Positions 1 through 7,688 of a stretch of DNA of 64,000 nucleotides are shown here, piece after piece; within the stretch, counting starts at the first letter, position 1, and every line of letters begins with the position of its first letter. Made by a program: the position numbers and the translations under genes. The notes beneath the pieces were generated by a model that saw nothing but the letters and a program-made list of their open reading frames with translations, searched no databases and was not told the DNA's origin. Origin of the DNA: JACKCR01 sp041390305 (GTDB lineage: Bacteria > Eisenbacteria > RBG-16-71-46 > CAIMUX01); the NCBI GenBank assembly GCA_041390305.1, contig JAWKQE010000026.1, positions 26,384 to 90,383 on the forward strand. The letters are read 5' to 3'.

Positions 1-264
1 GTCACACATGTGCGGAGACTCCACCCGACGTTCTACATCAAGGCCGAAGGAGAGGTCGACATCGCGTACGTCGAGGGGAAGCGGTTCCATCCCATCGAGG
101 TGAAGTGGACCCAGCAACTCCGACCGAAGGACTTGAGGCAGATCGCGAAGTACCGAAACGGCAGGATCTGGGCACGGTCCTGGGACACAGAGGAGATCAG
201 CGGAATCCCGGTCGATCCGTTGGCGTTGGCGCTCTACCGGTTAGGAAACGCTGCCCGCGTATGA
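1..264 (+). CDS. C-terminal end of a DUF4143-type AAA ATPase (partial)
   Basis: The frame is open from the first base, so the gene begins upstream of the window and only the last 87 or so residues are visible. They contain the pattern YIKAEGEVDIAYV followed by PIEVKWT. This is the C-terminal core of the DUF4143 domain, found behind an AAA ATPase module in many bacterial and archaeal proteins; its EVD...E.K residues resemble a PD-(D/E)XK nuclease-like fold. The ATPase part lies outside the window. The physiological role of the family is not settled. A tmRNA gene follows on the opposite strand about 50 bases downstream. Confidence 0.75.
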   Translation, partial: VTHVRRLHPTFYIKAEGEVDIAYVEGKRFHPIEVKWTQQLRPKDLRQIAKYRNGRIWARSWDTEEISGIPVDPLALALYRLGNAARV

Positions 265-313
265 AAGGGTGTCCACGGAACCGGGGGAACTCCAGTAGGT
301 CAAAAAGCAGAAA

Positions 314-665
314 TGGTGGAGGCGGCGGGAATCGAACCCGCGTCCGAAAGAAGATCCACAAAGACCTCTACGTGCGTATTCGGCCTATTGATCTCGCGCT
401 AGAGGGCTCCGACCGTCGGGATCCCAATCGCGCCAGCTCCTAGTGTTTCGCCGGCTTCGCGGAGCACTCCGCCTGTGGCTAGCCCGATGTGACTTCGTCT
501 CGTCGCCCCCCAACGGGCCAAGGAACGGGAGACGTCACCGCCAATTAGGCAGCGAGAGCCATTTCAGTGTTGGCAACTATGGTTTTGCCAGTGGATTAAC
601 GAGGGTACTGACACCTCGACACGCAGTCTCTGATTCACTTCCCCCGTCGAATCCAGTTCGCCCCC
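314..665 (-). ncRNA. ssrA: transfer-messenger RNA (tmRNA)
   Basis: Read on the minus strand, the gene starts with GGGGGCGAACTGGATTCGAC, the standard tmRNA 5' end. It finishes with a T-arm GGGTTCGATTCCC and an acceptor strand followed by an encoded CCA. Length is about 352 nt, typical of one-piece tmRNA. The tag reading frame lies at plus-strand 574 down to 545: GCC AAC ACT GAA ATG GCT CTC GCT GCC TAA, preceded by ATAGTT. It encodes ANTEMALAA, so the degradation tag after the tRNA-borne alanine would be AANTEMALAA. The tmRNA works with SmpB, encoded in this window at 9996-10493, to rescue stalled ribosomes. Confidence 0.97.
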
Positions 666-1019
666 AGATCCGGTCGAAGGAACCGTCTTCTTGGACGTCG
701 CGCCCTGCCATCTAGTTTCGGGCCTGGCGCATCGGTCGTGTGAAGTCGGCCGTGCTCTAGGATGCCTCATCTCGGGGATCGGTTGTTCCCTTTTCTGAGG
801 ATCGTGGAGCGAAGATTGGTGCAAGTGCCGGCGGCCCCCGGCGTAAGCCTCTACGCCCCGCGCATGTAGCGGCCAACCCGCGCCCATTCTCTGGACAACG
901 ACAAACCCTTGTGTCACCAAATCTTAGCCGATGAGCACCAATTTCCGATCCACAACCCCCGTGATGAGGCGCATGTTAGGCTCCGATAAGGGACTACTGG
1001 GGACGGTGGCGGAGGACCT
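666..1019. other. intergenic region without recognised gene
   Basis: About 350 bases lie between the 5' end of the tmRNA and mgtC. They must hold the divergent promoters of both genes. The only thing assigned here is a ribosome binding site, GGAGGA at 1011-1016, just before the mgtC TTG start. No conserved ORF or RNA was recognised. Confidence 0.5.
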
Positions 1020-1679
1020 TTGATCGAACACGACTGGAGACTCGCGGGGCTCAGGCTCCTACTCGCCCTCCTCCTCGGCGGGATCATCGGGCTCGAGCGC
1101 CAGATGAAGCAGAAGAGCGCCGGTCTCAGGACGCACATGATGGTGGCGATGGGGTCCGCGCTCTTCATGGAGATCTCGATCGCGGTCCCGCGGATGTCCG
1201 GGGTCGCCACCTCGGATCCGGCCCGGATCGCGGCCCAGATCATCACCGGGATCGGGTTCCTCGGTGCCGGCACCATCCTCCACGCCCGCGGTTTCGTCGT
1301 CGGACTCACGACCGCGGCCTCGATCTGGCTGGCCGCGGCGATCGGAATGGGTGTGGGCGCCGGTGTCTACTGGCCGCCGATTCTCGCGACCGCACTCGGC
1401 GTCGCTGTCCTCGTGACGTCACACATCATCGAGGGAAAGCTCGGGACGAACGACCGGGTGCAGCGCCTCGTGGTCGTCCTCTCGAAGATGGAGATCGCGA
1501 CCCAGGTGAAGCAGCTCGTCATCCACTCAGACGCGGATCTCCTCCGGAGCAAGGTGACGAGCGAGCACAACTCGATGACCCTGGAGTTCGATGTCCGCCT
1601 CCCTCTCGACGACCAGATCGAGCTGGTCGAACAGCTCCGGTACATCGAAGGAGTGAAGTCGGCTCGGATAGAGGGCTGA
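1020..1679 (+). CDS. mgtC: MgtC/SapB family membrane protein
   Basis: A 219-residue protein with an N-terminal half of four or five membrane helices and a soluble C-terminal ACT-like tail of about 80 residues, the full MgtC layout. Family signatures are visible: LLLGGIIGLERQ near the N terminus, LRTHMMVAMGSALFM, and IITGIGFLGAGTIL followed by VVGLTTAASIWLAAAIGM. MgtC proteins act in the inner membrane and are linked to growth at low magnesium and to regulation of the F-type ATP synthase in some pathogens; transport itself is doubtful. The start is a TTG behind GGAGGA. A strong hairpin terminator follows. A second magnesium gene, mgtE, lies at 10986-12347. Confidence 0.92.
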   Translation: MIEHDWRLAGLRLLLALLLGGIIGLERQMKQKSAGLRTHMMVAMGSALFMEISIAVPRMSGVATSDPARIAAQIITGIGFLGAGTILHARGFVVGLTTAASIWLAAAIGMGVGAGVYWPPILATALGVAVLVTSHIIEGKLGTNDRVQRLVVVLSKMEIATQVKQLVIHSDADLLRSKVTSEHNSMTLEFDVRLPLDDQIELVEQLRYIEGVKSARIEG

Positions 1680-1742
1680 TCTGCGCGGGCTGTCGCGGCT
1701 CCGAGGGCTGACGCGGGCTGAGAAAGCCCGACCCAACGAAAG

Positions 1743-1780
1743 ACGGCCCTCCTGGCGTCACCAGGAAGGCCGTTTCCGTT
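1743..1780 (+). terminator. Rho-independent terminator after mgtC
   Basis: A 13-bp stem with one mismatch (ACGGCCCTCCTGG at 1743-1755 against CCAGGAAGGCCGT at 1761-1773) with a 5-nt loop, followed by TTTCCGTT. It sits between mgtC and the tRNA-Lys gene on the opposite strand. Confidence 0.8.
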
Positions 1781-1786
1781 GGTATG

Positions 1787-1860
<74 letters not shown>

Positions 1861-2060
1861 GCGGTTCTCGCCGCAGACGGGGAAGATACGGTTCTCCGTC
1901 CTCCCCGTCAAGTCCCGGCGCCGAGAGCAGAGCCCGACCGGAGTCCGAAGCCGCTCCCGCCCGGCGGGGCCACTGGGGCGCGGCCGGCATCGCCCAGCTC
2001 CTGCGCCGCACCCGATCCACCGACCGGTTCCCGGTCGGTGATCCGGCCCGTCCTTCCCGG

Positions 2061-2557
2061 CTAGAACGGAAGGTCGTTGTCGTCGTCGAAGAAGTCGCCG
2101 CCACCGCTCGGACCGCTGTCGGGGACGTCCGCGGGGGCCGCCACGCGCTGGGACTCCCGGCTCGGCTGACGGGACGAATAGCCTCCGCCTCCACCGCCGC
2201 CGTACTCACCACCGCCACCGCCGCCGGCGCCTCCGAGCATCATCATGTTCTGCGCGACGATCTCGGTCGTGTACCGCTTCACTCCGTCCTTGTCTTCCCA
2301 CTGACGGGTCTGGAGACGTCCCTCCAGGTAGACCTGCTTGCCCTTCCGCAGGTACTCGTTGCAGATCTCGGCCAAACGGCCCCACGCGACGATGTTGTGC
2401 CACTCGGTCCGCTCCTGGCGCTCCTGGCCGTCGCGTCCGCCCCAGGACTCGTTCGTCGCAATCCGGAAGTTGCAGACGGCCTGGCCGCCCGCCGTGTGCC
2501 GAATCTCCGGGTCGGTTCGAGGTTCCCGATCAGAATCACCTTGTTGATGCTGCGCAT
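2061..2557 (-). CDS. ssb: single-stranded DNA-binding protein, with a -1 frameshift near the start
   Basis: Ssb binds single-stranded DNA during replication, repair and recombination. The first 13 codons from the ATG at 2557 give MRSINKVILIGNL, the usual Ssb N terminus. The rest of the OB fold (DPEIRHTAGG, NFRIATNESW, TEWHNIVAWG) is in another frame down to the stop at 2061. The protein ends in a glycine-rich linker and the acidic tail DDDNDLPF that recruits partner proteins. One base is missing near 2516-2518: CTCGAACCGAC where CTC GGA ACC GAC would keep the frame. Because ssb is normally essential, a sequence error is the likeliest cause. A GAGGAGG ribosome binding site precedes the ATG. 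Confidence 0.93.
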
Positions 2558-2668
2558 CTCTTCCTCCTCATATTGGACCTACCCGGTCACCCCGACCTGG
2601 CCCCGGTCCTCCCTGCGGGACCCTCGTCCCGCCCCTACCATACCAGTTCCTCGCCGTCCTCCGCCTGG

Positions 2669-2697
2669 TTGACACCCTTTCCCCGGCTCGCTAGGAT
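2669..2697 (+). promoter_or_regulatory. sigma-70 type promoter for the tRNA-Pro/tRNA-Arg pair
   Basis: TTGACA at 2669-2674 and TAGGAT at 2692-2697 are separated by 17 bp, close to the housekeeping consensus. The tRNA-Pro gene begins about 18 bases after the -10 box. Confidence 0.75.
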
Positions 2698-2715
2698 TCC
2701 GGATGCCTTCACATT

Positions 2716-2792
<77 letters not shown>

Positions 2793-2800
2793 CTTTTTCA

Positions 2801-2873
2801 CGCCCCGTAGCTCAGCTGGATAGAGCAGCGGATTTCTAATCCGCTGGTCGCAGGTCGAGTCCTGCCGGGGGCG
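2801..2873 (+). tRNA. tRNA-Arg (TCT), with two apparent one-base deletions
   Basis: The D arm (AGCTCAGCTGGATAGAGC) and anticodon arm (GCGGA-TTTCTAA-TCCGC, anticodon TCT) are normal. The 5' acceptor strand has one C fewer than its partner CGGGGGC requires. The T loop is six bases (TCGAGT between GCAGG and CCTGC) where TTCGAGT is expected. Both look like single-base losses in repeated bases. The gene follows tRNA-Pro by only 8 bases, so the two are probably cotranscribed. CCA is not encoded. Confidence 0.85.
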
Positions 2874-3263
2874 CGTTCACCTCGTCGCTCGTCGGCTCCA
2901 CGTCACACACGAAGCAACACTGCACGCAGCGTGCCGGGCCCAGCCATGCCCGCAATGCCACCGCGCATCCCTTGGAGCCCCGCGAACGCGACGTCGTCGT
3001 CCCTGCAACGGGGCAACGTGCCTGGCCCGCCGCGGGCGCCGCGCTCCGCGATCCCGCCGAACTACGCTATGACTGACAAGGGTTGAGGAGGATCAATGCC
3101 CCGCTTGATCCAGGCGCTCGCGGCTCGTGCCTCGGTCGACGAGGCTCGCTGGACCGTGAGGTGGAAGACAGCGCCGCTCGTGATCTCGACCGGTTCCGAA
3201 CACCTCGCGGCGCTTTACTCCCGACGGATCCGGTCGGGAAGGGCGGACGGGAGGTATGGATCG
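2874..3263. other. intergenic region without recognised gene
   Basis: About 390 bases between the tRNA pair and the small secreted protein. ORFs opening here run into the downstream gene but show no domain and have no good ribosome binding site. A leader or promoter role is the simplest reading. Confidence 0.4.
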
Positions 3264-3554
3264 ATGAAACGTCTGACCTCCATCGCAGTCGGCTTCTGCA
3301 TGATGGCGTTCGCCGCGACGGCTTCTGCGAATCTGACTCCGGTCGAGCAGGACCCCTGCGGCGACGACAACGGCTGCGGAGGCGTGATCCACCATTGTCA
3401 CTGCACCGTTCTCGACCGATGCCCGTGTGGCGAAGTCGATCTCCACGGCATCGTGGTCGATGGCATCCCGGTTCCCTCGGCGGACGAGCCGCAGCAGTAC
3501 GAGGGCGAGTACTGGGTGATCCTTCTCGCCTGGCTCGCAACGCTCGTCGAGTAG
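3264..3554 (+). CDS. small cysteine-rich secreted protein, unknown function
   Basis: A 96-residue protein. The ATG at 3264 is chosen because it follows GGGAGG at 3249-3254 and opens a clear signal peptide (MKRLTSIAVGFCMMAFAATA, cleavage expected after ASA). The mature part has a cluster of cysteines and histidines (PCGDDNGCGG, HHCHCTVLDRCPCGE), which suggests metal binding or disulfides. The last 25 or so residues contain a hydrophobic stretch, YWVILLAWLATLVE. I do not recognise a family. A strong terminator follows. The longer ORF from 3096 is less likely because it lacks a ribosome binding site and would bury the signal peptide. Confidence 0.65.
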   Translation: MKRLTSIAVGFCMMAFAATASANLTPVEQDPCGDDNGCGGVIHHCHCTVLDRCPCGEVDLHGIVVDGIPVPSADEPQQYEGEYWVILLAWLATLVE

Positions 3555-3587
3555 CGATCCCATAGAGGTCCCCCGCGGGAACAGAGA

Positions 3588-3621
3588 AACCGCCACTGCT
3601 CGGGACCGGGCAGTGGCGGTT
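3588..3621. terminator. bidirectional hairpin terminator
   Basis: A perfect 12-bp stem, AACCGCCACTGC at 3588-3599 against GCAGTGGCGGTT at 3610-3621, with a 10-nt loop. It lies between two convergent genes, immediately before the stop codon of the minus-strand lipoprotein. Confidence 0.85.
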
Positions 3622-3622
3622 C

Positions 3623-4591
3623 TCACTCCTCCAGGGCGACCTTGATCCAGAGATCGAGCGACGGGAGTTTCGCTCCTCTCGAGGGTCGTCCTCCGCCGGG
3701 CCCGCCGCCGGGACCTCCGCCGGGTCCGCCGCCTCCACCGCGGCCACCGGACCCGCCCATACCTCCGGAGCGGCCTCCTCCCGGTCCCATGTCGGGCGGG
3801 GCGCCGCCACCCGGACCACCGCCGGGCCCCCGCCCCATCCCCTCACCGAGCGGGGGCGTCGTGGCCTCGAGGCCGAGTCCGATCTCGGACGCGATCCCCT
3901 TCGGTGCGTGGCGGGCCAGGAAGTCGTCGGGTGCGAGCGAGATCCGCGCCTCGTAAACGAGGCTCACGCCCACGTTCTCGATCGCGACGTCGATCCCCTT
4001 CTCGCCCGTCTGCACATGCAAGGTGTCCGCGCCGGCGATGAGATCCATCGACCCGCGCGAGGCCTGCATCAGTTCGTCCAACTCCGAGGATGGACTGGAC
4101 GGCTCCGGCGGTTCCGGACCGTCAGCTGGACTGGAGCGAACAGAGGACGCTGACGGCGAGGACTTGGGGGCTCGCTCGGCGCCGTCCAGCCCATTCGGAG
4201 GAGGGGGGCCATCGGGATCGTCGGGATTCCAGGGATCGCGACTGCGGTCGTGGAGACCGAGAGGAAAGCGAATCCCGACTTCCGGGTCGTCGCCCCCGTC
4301 TGGATCGATCCAGAGCGTCACGCCGCGGCTGACGATGAGACGCTGGACCGTGGGGTCGGAGACGACCCAGCTCACATAGAGTGCGTCGTTGTCGTGCTGC
4401 ACACCGAGGGAGACGCCGTCACTCTTGAAGTAGGTCGTCTTTCCATCCCACTCCGAGGGTGCGCCGTCGACCGTGATCGGCTGCGAGATGGGAATGCTGG
4501 AGAGATCCGCGGGGGCGGAGCACGCCGCGGTGGTGATGGCAACCAAGGCTGCGAGAGCCGCGTGACGGGGAAGGCGCTGCATCGTCAGCAT
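3623..4591 (-). CDS. glycine-rich lipoprotein with a CBM9-like N-terminal domain
   Basis: The signal sequence MQRLPRHAALAALVAITTAA leads to a cysteine in a lipobox-like context (TAACSAP), so a lipoprotein is predicted. Next comes a DOMON/CBM9-like segment: ITVDGAPSEWDGKT, then ALYVSWVVSDPTV and GVTLWIDPDGGDD. This is the fold used in many exported carbohydrate- or heme-binding proteins. The middle is rich in Pro, Ser and Asp; the C-terminal quarter is Gly/Pro/Arg low complexity before a short end, PSLDLWIKVALEE. Two in-frame ATG codons (4591 and 4582) follow AGGAG and either could be the start. Function unknown. Confidence 0.65.
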   Translation of the reverse strand: MLTMQRLPRHAALAALVAITTAACSAPADLSSIPISQPITVDGAPSEWDGKTTYFKSDGVSLGVQHDNDALYVSWVVSDPTVQRLIVSRGVTLWIDPDGGDDPEVGIRFPLGLHDRSRDPWNPDDPDGPPPPNGLDGAERAPKSSPSASSVRSSPADGPEPPEPSSPSSELDELMQASRGSMDLIAGADTLHVQTGEKGIDVAIENVGVSLVYEARISLAPDDFLARHAPKGIASEIGLGLEATTPPLGEGMGRGPGGGPGGGAPPDMGPGGGRSGGMGGSGGRGGGGGPGGGPGGGPGGGRPSRGAKLPSLDLWIKVALEE

Positions 4592-4828
4592 CACTCCTCT
4601 CGGCGAGACCTGTCCCCCACGTTCCACTCCGCGCCGGAACGATCTTTCGAGCTACGCGGGGTCGGTGCGACTGGCTTGCCGACGCCCACTCGACCGACTT
4701 CGGAAGGATCGTCCATGGACATGGCAGAAGTGTGACAGCCGTTGGAGGAGACGGTGGCAAAGACGGGAAGTCGACACGAGAACGCGCATCAGGCCCGCGC
4801 CACTCATCCCGCGATCCGACACGGCAGA

Positions 4829-4936
4829 GCCGATCGCAAAGCCGATCGCAAAGCCGACCGCAGAGCCGATCGCAAAACCGACCGCAGAGCCGATCGCAAA
4901 ACCGACCGCAGAGCCGACCGCAGAGCCGATCGCAAA
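4829..4936. repeat. 12-bp tandem repeat, nine units
   Basis: Nine contiguous 12-base units: GCCGATCGCAAA (five copies, one variant class) interleaved with RCCGACCGCAGA (four copies). Each GCCGATCGCAAA unit contains the palindrome CGATCG. The array lies between the lipoprotein start and the stop of the small gene at 4983. It stays open in all three plus-strand frames, giving tetrapeptide repeats (ADRK/TDRR; KPIA/EPTA), and on the minus strand it can read GFAIGSAV. A GTG at 4754 behind GGAGGAG opens a basic 94-residue plus-strand ORF through it. I regard coding as unproven. Confidence 0.9.
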
Positions 4937-4982
4937 GCCCGGCATGTCACGGGACGTGAAAGAGACGGGACCGCCTCCCCTG

Positions 4983-5222
4983 CTAGTCCCGCTTGGACTT
5001 CCGCTCCCGCTCGTTCCCGTGCTTGTACTGCCCGGTGATCCGCGCGAGGACGTGCTGGATCTTGAGCTCCTCGTCCTCGGCGCCGGCGGCCTGTTCGAGT
5101 TGGCGGCGCACCTTCTCGGCGCCCTTGCCCCGAAGGCGCGTGACGACGCGGCCATGGTGCGAAACGTGCACGTCTCCATCGGACGTGATGCGGTAGCTGA
5201 ACCCCTCCGGGGGAGTGCCCAT
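4983..5222 (-). CDS. small conserved hypothetical protein
   Basis: A 79-residue soluble protein, rich in charged residues, with the run YRITSDGDVHVSHHGRVVTR near the N terminus and the basic end YKHGNERERKSKRD. From memory, small proteins of this form (HHGR, LRGK, then a RVTG.YKRGNE-type tail) occur in several phyla without an assigned function. The ATG at 5222 follows AGGAG. The gene starts 34 bases after rdgB and is probably the last gene of the smpB-to-rdgB operon. Confidence 0.7.
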   Translation of the reverse strand: MGTPPEGFSYRITSDGDVHVSHHGRVVTRLRGKGAEKVRRQLEQAAGAEDEELKIQHVLARITGQYKHGNERERKSKRD

Positions 5223-5256
5223 ACGCTCGTATCTCCTGTTGGAACCTGGCGGGACG

Positions 5257-5862
5257 TCAGTGACTGTGGAGGTACCACTGCTGGAGGAGCTCGCGGGCGG
5301 CGTCGAGGGCCCGTCCGCGGTGGCTCACCTCGCGTTTCTCCGCCGTCGTCATCTCCGCGAAGGTCCGGCCGGATTCGGTGCAGAGGAAGATCGGGTCGTA
5401 ACCGAACCCTCCCGTGCCTCTCGCCTTCGTCGTGATCCGTCCGGCCACGGCGCCTTCGACGACGCGCGTTCCCTTCTCCGGATCGACGACGGCGATGGCG
5501 CAGCGGAAGCGCGCCGTGCGCTTCTCCTTGGGGACGCCGTCCAGCTCCTCGAGGAGCTTGGCCACGTTGTCGGCGTAGGTGGCTTCGGGCCCGGCGAAGC
5601 GGGCGCTGTAGACGCCGGGCGCGCCGTGCAGGAAGTCGACTTCGAGGCCGGTATCATCGGCCAACGCTGGCTTCCCGAACCGTTCCGAGACGACCCGGGC
5701 CTTCAGCCGCGCGTTCTCCTCGAGGGTCGTGCCGGTCTCGTCGATCTCGGGCCAGCCGCCCACGTCGTCGTAGCCCAGGATGCGGACTTCGAGATCGGCC
5801 AGCGCATGGGCCAGCTCCTTCACCTTGTCTCGGTTCTGCGTCGCGAGGATGAGCTCGATCAT
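5257..5862 (-). CDS. rdgB: non-canonical purine NTP pyrophosphatase (RdgB/HAM1)
   Basis: Hydrolyses ITP, dITP and XTP to monophosphates, keeping deaminated purines out of nucleic acids. The 201-residue chain has the family signatures: LATQNRDKVKEL at the N terminus (substrate loop), ENARLKA, ALADDTGLEVD with the catalytic Asp pair, GVYSARFAG, and GTGGFGYDPIF followed by SHRGRAL. The start at 5862 is preceded by GAGGAG with 9-nt spacing; the longer upstream ORF lacks this. It follows rph by 90 bases, and the rph-rdgB order is common in bacteria. Confidence 0.95.
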   Translation of the reverse strand: MIELILATQNRDKVKELAHALADLEVRILGYDDVGGWPEIDETGTTLEENARLKARVVSERFGKPALADDTGLEVDFLHGAPGVYSARFAGPEATYADNVAKLLEELDGVPKEKRTARFRCAIAVVDPEKGTRVVEGAVAGRITTKARGTGGFGYDPIFLCTESGRTFAEMTTAEKREVSHRGRALDAARELLQQWYLHSH

Positions 5863-5952
5863 GGGGTCACTCCTCGAGTTCGTTCGGAACCTACTCACCG
5901 TGTCGGGGCGGCTGACCTGCGAGCCCTCCCGAATGCATCCAACCGATCGACT

Positions 5953-6690
5953 CTAGATCAGCCGGCGAGGCCCAGCGGCGGGGCTCTCCAGGCATCGCTC
6001 CTGCGCGCGGCGGAGCCGGTCGATTCCTCGGAGTGCGAGTTTCAACATGCTCTGGCTGTCCTTCAAGGAAAAGGTGTTCCCCTCGCCCGTTCCCTGCACT
6101 TCCACGAGCCGGCCCTCGCCCGTGGCCACGACGTTCATGTCGACTTCCGCCCGCGAGTCTTCCTCGTAGCAGAGGTCGAGGAGGATCTCGCCGTCCACCA
6201 TCCCGACGGAGACGGCCGAGATGCTCGTCGTCATCGGGTCCTCCGGGATCGCGCCGCTCTCGAGAAGCGTGCGTACGGCCTCGCGGAGGGCGACGTAACC
6301 GGCGGTGATCGACGCGGTCCGGGTGCCGCCGTCGGCGTCCAGGACGTCACAGTCGACGACGATCCGGCGTTCACCGAGCTTGGCGAGATCGATCGAGGCA
6401 CGGAGGGCCCGTCCGATCAGCCGCTGGATCTCCTGGGAGCGACCGCTCGGCTTCCCCCGTTGGGACCGGCCCGAGACGGAACCGGGGAGCATGTCGTACT
6501 CCGCAGTGACCCAGCCCTTCCCCTGGCCCCGCAGCCACGGTGGAATCTGTTCCTCGATCGTGGCGCTGACGAGAACGACGGTGTGGCCCATCTCGATGAG
6601 CGCGGATCCCTGTGGATGACGGAGCACCGATCGGTGGAGACGCACCTTCCGCAGCGCGCCACTCCCCCGCCCGTCGATTCTCTCACCCAT
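5953..6690 (-). CDS. rph: ribonuclease PH
   Basis: A phosphorolytic 3'-5' exoribonuclease that trims tRNA 3' ends. It has 245 residues, the usual length. Signatures: GSALIEMGHTVVLVSATIE, GWVTAEYDMLPGS, RLIGRALRASIDLAKLGERR, and DCDVLDADGGTRTASI with the catalytic Asp residues. Near the C terminus are LLDLCYEEDSRAEVDMNVV and the EVQGTGEGNTFS motif. It sits 50 bases downstream of murI and 90 bases upstream of rdgB on the same strand. Confidence 0.96.
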   Translation of the reverse strand: MGERIDGRGSGALRKVRLHRSVLRHPQGSALIEMGHTVVLVSATIEEQIPPWLRGQGKGWVTAEYDMLPGSVSGRSQRGKPSGRSQEIQRLIGRALRASIDLAKLGERRIVVDCDVLDADGGTRTASITAGYVALREAVRTLLESGAIPEDPMTTSISAVSVGMVDGEILLDLCYEEDSRAEVDMNVVATGEGRLVEVQGTGEGNTFSLKDSQSMLKLALRGIDRLRRAQERCLESPAAGPRRLI

Positions 6691-6740
6691 CGGCTAGGTC
6701 CTTTCGTAGGGCTGGTTCACTGCGCGGCCGCAGGCTCGAC

Positions 6741-7688
6741 TCAACGTTCGTACCAGGGAAGGTCGTCCTGGTCCACCCAAACCAGTGATTCCAGCTCGTG
6801 ACCGAGGAACCGCTCCCCGACCTTGCGGAACTCGGCCGGGACGTCGCTGACGAAATACTCGCGGCGAACCTGCCGGGCCGACCCTGCCTCCGGATGGTGG
6901 AGCTGCCGGGCCGAGAGGAGATCGGTCACTTCCCGAACCGTCTCGACGGCGGTGTCGATCAGGGTGACGCCGTCCCCCGCGACCTTCTGGATCGTCACCT
7001 CGAGCAGTGGATAGTGGGTACATCCGAGGATCAGGGTGTCGATCCCCGCGGCGAGGAGCGGAGCCAGGTACTCGGCCGCCACCTTCTCGGGAACCTCTCC
7101 CTCGGTCCAGCCTTCCTCTGCGAGGGGCACGAAGAGAGGGCACGGTCTCGAATGGACCTGGACCTTCGGGTCGAGCTCCGAGATGGCGCGGTCGTAGGCC
7201 CGGGAGCCGACCGTGGCCTGTGTTCCGATCACGCCGACCTTGCCCGATCGCGTCGCCCGCACCGCCGCCTGCGCGCCCGGATGGATCACGCCGAGGATGG
7301 GGAGTTCGAACTCGCGCCTTAGCGACTCGAGTGCCATCGCGCTCGCCGAGTTGCACGCCACGATGAGCATCTTGATGCCGCGACGGATCAGGAACTGTGT
7401 GTTCTCCCGCGAGAACCGGGTGACGGTCTCCTTCGACTTGATGCCGTAGGGAACGCGCGCGGTGTCGCCGAAGTAGAGGACGTCCTCCTTCGGAAGGCTC
7501 GCCAAGACCTGGCGGACGACGGTGAGACCACCGATACCGGAGTCGAACACGCCGATCGGCGCGGCCGCGCCTCGAGGCCTCGGTCCGCGTTCTTCGGCGC
7601 CGGCGACGCTCTCCGCAGCCGCGCCGGCTACGCGGTCGGCAGCGGCGTTCTCGGCGGCCGCGCCATCTGAACCGTGGTCGCGGCTCAC
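6741..7688 (-). CDS. murI: glutamate racemase
   Basis: Makes D-glutamate for peptidoglycan. Key parts: GVFDSGIGGLTVVRQVL near the N terminus, then YFGDTARVPYG, VACNSASAMAL with the first catalytic Cys, VIGTQATV, and LILGCTHYPLL with the second catalytic Cys and His. The GTG at 7688 overlaps the stop of the GerMN gene (GTGA), which decides the start and leaves a 40-residue Ala-rich N-terminal extension before the catalytic domain. Total 315 residues, slightly longer than usual because of that extension. The coupling to a degenerate amidase and a GerMN protein gives this operon a cell-wall theme. Confidence 0.95.
   Translation of the reverse strand: MSRDHGSDGAAAENAAADRVAGAAAESVAGAEERGPRPRGAAAPIGVFDSGIGGLTVVRQVLASLPKEDVLYFGDTARVPYGIKSKETVTRFSRENTQFLIRRGIKMLIVACNSASAMALESLRREFELPILGVIHPGAQAAVRATRSGKVGVIGTQATVGSRAYDRAISELDPKVQVHSRPCPLFVPLAEEGWTEGEVPEKVAAEYLAPLLAAGIDTLILGCTHYPLLEVTIQKVAGDGVTLIDTAVETVREVTDLLSARQLHHPEAGSARQVRREYFVSDVPAEFRKVGERFLGHELESLVWVDQDDLPWYER

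Noticed and set aside
4829..4936. CRISPR array
   Set aside because: The 12-bp units are directly adjacent with no spacers, and no cas gene is in the window.
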